Source: Selenomonadales bacterium | Lineage (GTDB): Bacteria > Bacillota > Clostridia > Christensenellales > QALW01 | Length of the DNA stretch: 8,276 bases | Direction: 5' to 3' | NCBI GenBank assembly: GCA_003150515.1 | Contig: QALW01000040.1 | Span: 1-8,276 of the forward strand | Shown here: positions 6,863-8,276 of the stretch, in pieces | Position numbering within the stretch: the stretch's first letter is position 1 | Layout of the letters: each line of letters opens with the position of its first letter | Made by a program: the position numbers and the translations under genes | Notes under the pieces: model-generated | The model's input: only the letters and a program-made list of their open reading frames with translations | What the model was told of the DNA's origin: nothing | Database searches by the model: none

Positions 6863-6891
6863 TTGAAAAATTATAGCTGGCGTGATATACT
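6863..6891 (+). promoter_or_regulatory. Promoter of the lysR-type gene
   Basis: TTGAAA (6863-6868), a 17-nt spacer and TATACT (6886-6891), with TG one base before the -10 (extended -10). The transcript would start near 6898, giving a leader of about 214 nt that contains the whole 21-bp repeat array. An ATAT-CAG-ATAT dyad (6851-6861) lies just upstream of the -35 and could be a regulator site. Confidence 0.72.
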
Positions 6892-6897
6892 CAGGGA

Positions 6898-7086
6898 ATG
6901 GAAAACGCGTTCAGGACAGCGCGGAATGTTTTCAGGCGAACTCGGAACGCGCTTAGGATAGCGCAAAACGTTTTCAGGCGAACTCGGGACGCCTTAGGAT
7001 GGCGCAAAACGTTTTCAGGAAAACGCGGAACGCGTTTAGGACAGCGGGGCGCAAAGCTCATAAAAAGAGAACGCGCGCGGCAATGA
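6898..7086 (+). other. Possible arginine-rich heptad-repeat small ORF in the lysR leader
   Basis: An ATG at 6898 opens a 62-codon frame made of seven-residue repeats (NVFRRTR, NALRIAQ, NVFRRTR). It is very basic and matches no family I know. The ATG coincides with the predicted transcript start, so it lacks a ribosome site and would need leaderless translation. A missing base in the fifth DNA repeat shifts the frame, so later heptads are lost. Restoring that base would continue the heptads and end at TAA 7092-7094, just before the lysR ribosome site. It may be non-coding repeat DNA or a decayed leader peptide gene. Confidence 0.2.
6900..7045 (+). repeat. Seven tandem repeats of about 21 bp in the lysR leader
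   Basis: The motif TTCAGG/CTTAGG recurs at 6910, 6931, 6952, 6973, 6993, 7014 and 7035, spaced 21, 21, 21, 20, 21 and 21 bp. Odd units follow GGAACGCG-CTTAGGACAGC; even units follow GCAAAACGTT-TTCAGGCGAAC. The array is therefore 3.5 copies of a 42-bp dimer. Even units 4 and 6 contain the palindrome AAAACGTTTT. The period equals two turns of B-DNA, so each copy would present the same helix face, as in iteron or operator arrays. It also equals seven codons. The repeats are contiguous, without spacers. Confidence 0.9.
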
Positions 7087-7111
7087 GAAGCTAAAAGGAG
7101 GCTGAAAGCCT

Positions 7112-7990
7112 ATGCATTCGGAGGATTTATATTATTTTCTGACGGTGGCTGCGGAGGGCAGCGTTTCGGCGGCCTCGCGCAGGCTGCTTATTGCCCAGCC
7201 CGCCCTGAGCAAGCGCATGCAGGCGCTTGAGCGGGAATTGGGCTGCGTGCTTTTTATAAGGGGCAGCCGCAGAATAAGCCTGACTGAAGCAGGGGAGGCC
7301 CTGCGCGGGCGGGCCGAGCAGATGAGGCTGCTGGAAAGCTCCATACGCTCGCAGATGCGCGAATATTCGCTTGGGGGCTCCAATTTGCTCCGGCTGGGAA
7401 TCACGCCCTACAATTCCTCCACCCTTTTTAAACCTCTTGCGGAGGAATTAACCCGCCTGGAGCCCAATATACATTTTGACGTACAGGAGGCGCCCACCAG
7501 CGAGGTGCTTAATATGGTCAAAACGGGCATTGTGGAGGCGGGCATAGTTAAAACTCGCTTTTCGGGCGGGCCGGAGCTGGAAGCGCACTGCCGGATTAAA
7601 GACCCTCTTGCCGCCGTATGGCATAAGGATTATCCTTTTACGCCGTCGTCCAAGAGAATAAGGCTTAAGGAATTGGAGGGCGTGCCCCTGAGCATAAGCC
7701 GTTCTTTTCTGGATTTGCTCAACGGATATTGCGCGCAGGAAGAATTTATGCCCAGCATAGCCTGCATAAGCACCTCCGTGAGCGCCAATTTAACCCTTGT
7801 AGGCCTTAAAAAGGCCGTGGGCATAGCTCCCGTATCCGCGCTTAAAAAGGCGCCTTATTTAAAGCGGGCCTTATTTTACGAGGAGCATATGGATTCTCCG
7901 GCGACGCTGGTTACATTAAAGGGCCGGCTTTCGGCGCCCGTGCGCAGTTTGATTGAGATATTTAAGGCTTTATCGGAGAAAGCTCTTTAG
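7112..7990 (+). CDS. LysR-family transcriptional regulator
   Basis: 292 residues, the usual LysR length. Residues 1-60 form the winged helix-turn-helix (FLTVAAEGSVSAASRRL, then IAQPALSKRMQALERELGC as recognition region, and RISLTEAG as wing). A linker helix follows, and from about residue 92 (LRLGITPYNSS) a periplasmic-binding-protein-like effector domain in two lobes, with conserved-style segments such as VEAGIVKTRF. LysR proteins act as tetramers that bind T-N11-A dyads and respond to a small ligand; the ligand here cannot be inferred. AGGAGG at 7096-7101 lies 10 nt before the ATG, and a small GGCT-GAA-AGCC hairpin (7100-7110) between them overlaps the end of the ribosome site. The gene is divergent from the SGNH hydrolase, the usual layout for a regulator and its target, and probably autoregulated. 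Its stop codon overlaps that of the truncated feoA on the other strand. Confidence 0.93.
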   Translation: MHSEDLYYFLTVAAEGSVSAASRRLLIAQPALSKRMQALERELGCVLFIRGSRRISLTEAGEALRGRAEQMRLLESSIRSQMREYSLGGSNLLRLGITPYNSSTLFKPLAEELTRLEPNIHFDVQEAPTSEVLNMVKTGIVEAGIVKTRFSGGPELEAHCRIKDPLAAVWHKDYPFTPSSKRIRLKELEGVPLSISRSFLDLLNGYCAQEEFMPSIACISTSVSANLTLVGLKKAVGIAPVSALKKAPYLKRALFYEEHMDSPATLVTLKGRLSAPVRSLIEIFKALSEKAL

Positions 7991-8124
7991 GGGCGGACGG
8001 CCACGGACGTTCCGGGAGTTATTCCCATATCTATAAGCCGGCGCTTAAGCGCTCCCTCTCCCTTTACGCGCAATACCGTCGCGTTACGGCCCGGCTTGAG
8101 CTTTTCCAATGTTATTGCCGACAT
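7987..8124 (-). pseudogene. feoA: 3'-truncated feoA (FeoA-domain fragment)
   Basis: This minus-strand frame encodes 45 residues: MSAITLEKLKPG at the start, RVKGEGALKRRLIDMGITPG in the middle and TSVAVRP before the stop. It closely matches the first half of FeoA, the small SH3-like cytosolic partner of the FeoB ferrous-iron transporter, in particular the RRLxDMGxTPGT signature. FeoA proteins are usually about 75-85 residues; the second half of the fold (typically around GDPxxxxVxGxxLxLR) is absent. The frame stops at TAA (7987-7989), which overlaps the TAG of the convergent lysR gene, as if a recombination junction had removed the 3' part. GGAGG (8130-8134) lies 5 nt before the ATG, favouring this start over the upstream in-frame ATG at 8163. 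It is probably non-functional as a normal FeoA. No feoB is in the window. Confidence 0.75.
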
Positions 8125-8140
8125 ATCTGCCTCCAGCGGA

Positions 8141-8204
8141 CATAAATTTACAGGCGAAGCCATGTCCTTCTTTATATGTCTACTGGCTTGGCCTGCAATT
8201 TATG
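8141..8204. promoter_or_regulatory. Promoter and inverted repeat upstream of truncated feoA
   Basis: On the minus strand, TTGCAG (8193-8198) and TATAAA (8171-8176) are separated by 16 nt. They sit within a long imperfect inverted repeat: CATAAATT (8141-8148) with AATTTATG (8197-8204), CAGGC (8151-8155) with GCCTG (8191-8195), and AAGCCA (8157-8162) with TGGCTT (8184-8189). The 21-nt centre contains the -10 box and one arm contains the -35. It looks like a large operator, or a remnant palindrome that captured a promoter. I see no clear Fur box. Confidence 0.55.
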
Positions 8205-8237
8205 CGTAAGCAGGCGCGGAAGAGGGGATTTATTTAA

Positions 8238-8276
8238 GGCGGGGCGGCGTTGGGCAAGCCTTTGGCTTGCCCAACG
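8238..8276. repeat. Nested palindromic element, copy 3 (cut by window end)
   Basis: The GGGGCGGCG core (8241-8249) is followed at once by a 13-bp perfect hairpin (8248-8260/8264-8276, loop TTT) whose last base is the last base of the window. This is the same opening as the elements at 7-198 and 4456-4675: a GC-rich left half of an outer stem, then a first arm with a 3-nt loop. The remaining arms would lie beyond the window. Confidence 0.75.

Noticed and set aside
6900..7045. CRISPR array
   Set aside because: The 21-bp units are contiguous and diverged, with no unique spacers and no cas genes.
8041..8052. 12-bp palindrome GCGCTTAAGCGC as an operator
   Set aside because: It lies inside the feoA fragment and encodes the expected Ala-Leu-Lys-Arg of the family signature.

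Overview
The window looks like a Clostridia-type Bacillota genome: strong AGGAGG-like ribosome sites, consensus housekeeping promoters, GC-rich genes with AT-rich spacers, and the order SpoVB-family flippase, tetrapyrrole-methylase/MazG protein, HU. That order resembles the yabM-yabN neighbourhood of Bacillus subtilis and its clostridial relatives. The taxonomic call is an inference from gene content and signals; no rRNA or tRNA is present.

Layout. 1-198 is a GC-rich, multi-armed palindromic element. 225-4273 is a minus-strand cluster read right to left: a SpoVB/MurJ-like flippase with an unusual repeat-bearing tail (2084-4273), a YabN-like MazG protein overlapping it by 8 nt (676-2091), and HU (280-552), which has its own strong promoter and a clear terminator. 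4274-4687 holds the flippase promoter and leader, then a second large nested palindrome that also ends transcription of the next gene. 4688-6712 (minus) is a secreted SGNH/GDSL hydrolase with a C-terminal hydrophobic anchor. 6713-7111 is a divergent control region with promoters on both strands and seven repeats of about 21 bp just upstream of a LysR-type regulator (7112-7990, plus). A 3'-truncated feoA (7987-8124, minus) converges on lysR so that the two stop codons overlap. The window ends inside a third palindromic element (8238-8276).

Working together. The flippase, MazG protein and HU form a core cluster for envelope precursor export, nucleotide-pool or RNA-related housekeeping, and nucleoid structure. 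The LysR regulator and the secreted hydrolase form a classic divergent regulator-target pair. The feoA remnant is probably non-functional.

The most novel feature is the palindrome family. Three copies occupy three intergenic positions. They share a GGGGCGGCG core but have unrelated, perfectly Watson-Crick arms with mostly 3-nt loops. The window starts within a few bases of one copy and stops exactly at the end of a hairpin in another, as expected if these elements are abundant enough to break assemblies. The second item to check is the 21-bp array in the lysR leader.
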